DNA of 64,000 nt, from positions 103,431 through 167,430 of the forward strand of contig CAJTWE010000002.1 of NCBI GenBank assembly GCA_910579955.1, written 5' to 3'. The notes below the pieces were generated by a model, which made no database searches, had not been told where the DNA came from, and saw only the letters and a program-made list of their open reading frames with translations. Shown here piece by piece: positions 60,998-64,000 of this stretch. This DNA is from an uncultured Ruminococcus sp. (lineage in GTDB: Bacteria; Bacillota; Clostridia; Oscillospirales; Ruminococcaceae). Numbering within the stretch: position 1 is the stretch's first letter; each line of letters opens with the position of its first letter. A program made the position numbers and the translations under genes.

Positions 60998-63900
60998 TCA
61001 ATCGTTCCATGATGATTCAAAATCATTCTTTTTAACTGTAATCGTAACATTTCGTCCTTGTCGTATTGTTCCATGATATATAATTTCATTTGGCTGAGTA
61101 GCACCGATTCGATTCAAGCTAGGATCACGTTGCCAAAAAACAACTTCTACTCTATATTCACCATAGCTAGAATCTTTTCTTCCCATAAATAATGCATTTG
61201 ACACTTCGTCAGGACTATATTGATACGGAGTAAGATAAACTCTGCCCTTTTGATCGTGTAGTATCATACCAGAGCTCATAATTTTCATTGCATTTTCTTC
61301 ATTTGTATAATGATAATAAACTTGAGGAGTATTTGGTCTTTTGGTTTTAGTATCAGTTGCAACATCGACATTGGTTTTAGATTTTGTCAATTCTTTTTTC
61401 TGTGAATAATCTATCGTTCCCTTATATGCACCAATACCAATTGCTCCTATAGTTATTGCAAGTGCTCCGATTAATGCTCCTGCATCTGCTATTCCTGGTT
61501 GAGGTCCATCTGCAAGAGCTACACCGCCACAAGTAGCATATGCTCCTGCATAACTGGTTATTTGCCCAGTTATACTTGAACCAACCGTGGAAAAATATTG
61601 ACCAAGTTCCTTGAAAAATTCACCGACGGCTTCAAAAAAATGACCAGTCGGATCTGCAAAACGAACAGGATTATTTCCGCAATATGTGTACAGATTCAGA
61701 CTTAGTGGGTCTTCAATTTTTCCAGGAAAAGTATCACGTGAAATAAAACGTCCAATAGTCGGATCATAATATCTCGCACGCAGATAAACTGTGCCTGTTT
61801 CAGCATCATAATACTCACCGCAGTAACGGAATGCATTAGTATCAGAATCATCAATACTCTGCTCCACACCAAATGCATCATAAGTATAATACTTTGTAAC
61901 AGCACCAGATTCATCCGTCAGATTAACAACATCACCATGTGCATTCTGTGTGTAGTAAGTATACTCAGACTTTGCACCATTCAAATAGCTGTACTTTGCA
62001 ACAAGGTTTGTACCACGCATATAGCAATTTGCTTCATAGAAATCGTTATTTACTACGTCTGCAACAATCTGCTGCTTACCATCCCAGACATGATTGATAG
62101 TTTCACCATCAACAGTCTTTTCAATACGCAAACCGCTTACGTTATATGCATAGCTTGCAACCGCTTCACCATCAGTAAATCCAATCAATTGATTCAGACC
62201 GTCATAAGTGTATGTTTCGGTCTTTTCAGATGTTGCCTTGATAGTCTGATTACCGTTTGCGTCGTATGTATATATTGTATTCTCAGCAGAAGGTTTATCA
62301 GATATACTTTTTACTACATCTAACGGATTTTTTGCCAGTCCATCTGTAGGTGTTGTATTGGTATCACTTTCAACTATCTTAGTTTCTTTTTGAAGCAGTG
62401 CTGTATAATTACCATCTTTATCATTGTAATCATAAACAGTCGTATAATCTGCTGTACCAGAAGACACCATCTTGGAACGATTGCCGTAATCATCATATTC
62501 ATATGAATAAGTATTCACAGCTCTGCTACCATTTAATACTGATTCCTTTGTCAGTCTTTTTAGACCATCATACTCATACGATGTTGTTTCTATTATACCA
62601 TTTTCTTTGCGTATTTTGCAAGCGTCAGAACCATCTAAATAATACGAATATTCGTACTCAGAAATGGTGTTTTCGCCAGATTTGGTTACAAGATTCGTTA
62701 TTCTATTTGCATTATTGTAAGTATATGTAGAAACAACGCCATTTGCCAATGTTTCACTTGCCTTGTTTCCGTTTGCATCGTAGGTATAGGATACGGACTC
62801 ATTTCCGCTTTCTAGTACCTTGATGATACGCATTTCATTATCATATTCATATTTCTCATCTGCGTACAGCAGCAAATGGTACTGACCTGTGAGTTCTTCA
62901 CTTACATACTGTGAAATACCCTCATAGAAATAGCCTCTGAATGCTGAGTATCTACCATTATTATACTCAGATTCTGTATACTTTCTGCCTAATGCATCGT
63001 AAACACATGTTGTAGTCAGATCGTTACTTGTAGTACTTGTAATCCTTCCCATGTTGTCATAAGTATAAGATTTTGAAACATTCTTGGAAGTATCATCACA
63101 AACCGTATTTGCTGTAAGCACACGGTTGAGTGCATCATATGTGTTTGTAGTAACATTTCCATTTGCATCAGTTGTAGTCAGTACATTACCGTTCAGATCG
63201 TAGGTAATAATGCCAGAATTATAGCCTGTACTATCAGTTGTTCGAATAAGTCTGCCCCATGCATCATATTCATAGCTGGTGGTCATGTAATCAGAATCAG
63301 ATTCTGAATTTAGACCTGTATTCATCTTTGTCTGAATACCAGCATTGTTGTAAAAATATTTGGTAATATTTTTTTCATTATTTGAAGTACCATCACTGAG
63401 TGTTACCTGCGAAAGTAATCCCTGTGCATTATACTTATTTTGAGATACATTATAGCTTATTGTATCAGAATCCTGTTTCTGAACAGTCTGACTTGTACGG
63501 ATTACATTACCATTCTTGTCATACTGATTTTCTGTAACAGAATACTTTTCTCTTCCATCAAATGGTGTATACGTCTTGGTAACCTTATTCAGGAAACCAT
63601 ACTCATACTTTGTAGTATTGCCAAGTGCATCTGTCTGGTGAGCAAGCTGTCCATTTGCATAATATGCACTAGTACTCTTGACTTTGCCATTGATTTTTTC
63701 ATAGACAACGTTTTCCTTACGATCTGTAAGTGTTTCTGTAAACACTTGCTTATCCGCAGTGATATAAGTTGTCTTTGTAGTTTTCAGACCTTTGTATGAA
63801 TGAGAAGAAGCATTATTAAGTGCGGTGTAAATATCGAAGCTATGTCCAGCAAATTCATATGCAGTTTGTGTCAAAATCTGCTTTGTTCCGCTTTCACCGT

Positions 63901-64000
63901 TCTGGAAATAAGTTGCTTTTTCTCTCTGCAGACCATCATATTCGGTTAGATTTATCGTACCATCCGGGTTAACTTTCTTTTTAACCTGACCATATGCGTC
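60998..64000 (-). CDS. RHS/YD-repeat toxin protein, C-terminal part (open at right edge)
   Basis: The last ~1000 residues of a larger protein. Many YD repeats (YDANGNKASETLANG, YDALNRVLTANT), then the RHS core end (YYDPTIGRFISRDTFPG; NLYTYCGNNPVRFADPTGH). The ~225-residue tip after it includes YYHYTNEENAMKIMSSGMI and GRVYLTPYQYSPDEVSNAL, a His-Tyr start pattern that fits toxin ADP-ribosyltransferases of the HYD1 class. The repeats form a shell that delivers the tip to a neighbour cell or host. The start lies beyond the window; the frame stays open to base 64000. Confidence 0.88.
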   Translation of the reverse strand, partial: DAYGQVKKKVNPDGTINLTEYDGLQREKATYFQNGESGTKQILTQTAYEFAGHSFDIYTALNNASSHSYKGLKTTKTTYITADKQVFTETLTDRKENVVYEKINGKVKSTSAYYANGQLAHQTDALGNTTKYEYGFLNKVTKTYTPFDGREKYSVTENQYDKNGNVIRTSQTVQKQDSDTISYNVSQNKYNAQGLLSQVTLSDGTSNNEKNITKYFYNNAGIQTKMNTGLNSESDSDYMTTSYEYDAWGRLIRTTDSTGYNSGIITYDLNGNVLTTTDANGNVTTNTYDALNRVLTANTVCDDTSKNVSKSYTYDNMGRITSTTSNDLTTTCVYDALGRKYTESEYNNGRYSAFRGYFYEGISQYVSEELTGQYHLLLYADEKYEYDNEMRIIKVLESGNESVSYTYDANGNKASETLANGVVSTYTYNNANRITNLVTKSGENTISEYEYSYYLDGSDACKIRKENGIIETTSYEYDGLKRLTKESVLNGSRAVNTYSYEYDDYGNRSKMVSSGTADYTTVYDYNDKDGNYTALLQKETKIVESDTNTTPTDGLAKNPLDVVKSISDKPSAENTIYTYDANGNQTIKATSEKTETYTYDGLNQLIGFTDGEAVASYAYNVSGLRIEKTVDGETINHVWDGKQQIVADVVNNDFYEANCYMRGTNLVAKYSYLNGAKSEYTYYTQNAHGDVVNLTDESGAVTKYYTYDAFGVEQSIDDSDTNAFRYCGEYYDAETGTVYLRARYYDPTIGRFISRDTFPGKIEDPLSLNLYTYCGNNPVRFADPTGHFFEAVGEFFKELGQYFSTVGSSITGQITSYAGAYATCGGVALADGPQPGIADAGALIGALAITIGAIGIGAYKGTIDYSQKKELTKSKTNVDVATDTKTKRPNTPQVYYHYTNEENAMKIMSSGMILHDQKGRVYLTPYQYSPDEVSNALFMGRKDSSYGEYRVEVVFWQRDPSLNRIGATQPNEIIYHGTIRQGRNVTITVKKNDFESSWND

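Noticed and set aside
1..64000. CRISPR array or cas genes
   Set aside because: No direct-repeat/spacer array and no Cas-like proteins were seen.

Overview
The window is AT-rich Clostridia DNA. Two secreted enzymes carry type I dockerins (a GH11 xylanase and an N-acetylmuramoyl-alanine amidase). With GH43 and GH3 glycosidases, pyruvate:ferredoxin oxidoreductase and a Spo0A-family protein, this points to an anaerobic, plant-fibre-degrading gut bacterium of the Ruminococcus type (Oscillospiraceae). The genus is inferred from gene content only. No CRISPR array or rRNA was found; the one tRNA is tRNA-Trp(CCA).

Layout, left part (0-33.5 kb, mostly core-like). It runs: 3' end of PFOR; a Spo0A-like regulator with two 0A boxes; a zinc-ribbon/DUF5685/J-domain operon; a PP2C phosphatase; an amino-acid ABC transporter; GH43; GH3; a SulP transporter; a second PP2C with DUF368; the dockerin amidase; a MoxR-DUF58-transglutaminase operon; a large regulator joining a sugar-binding-like domain, a degenerate GGDEF and AraC; a candidate small RNA; a cysteine synthase-like enzyme; a WYL/GyrI/DUF3795/AraC cluster; a family 2 glycosyltransferase; the GH11-CBM22-dockerin xylanase; and an Lsa-type ABC-F gene behind an attenuator-like leader.

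Right part (33.6-64 kb). Every gene lies on the minus strand and accessory functions dominate. It runs: an ABC polysaccharide-export operon with a glycosyltransferase; a MerR regulator; an AgrC/AgrA-like two-component pair without agrBD; an unknown gene under a promoter with phased direct repeats; a Rieske-FAD oxidoreductase; an array of small immunity-like or lipoprotein genes, one of them chimeric; a four-gene Pycsar-like nucleotide-signalling cluster (P-loop NTPase, deoxyribosyltransferase-like/methyltransferase fusion, class III nucleotide cyclase, three-helix membrane protein); a DUF1703 ATPase/nuclease; an amidoligase-GGCT module; a coupled operon of three serine recombinase genes, the middle one broken by an in-frame stop; and an RHS protein ending in a putative ADP-ribosyltransferase toxin followed by its likely immunity gene.

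The strongest candidate for a new system is the cluster at 47.1-50.7 kb. It has the two hallmarks of Pycsar anti-phage defence, a cyclase and a membrane effector. It also has two tightly linked nucleotide-handling proteins that the basic two-gene system lacks. All family names come from reading the sequence and recalled family features; no database search was run.
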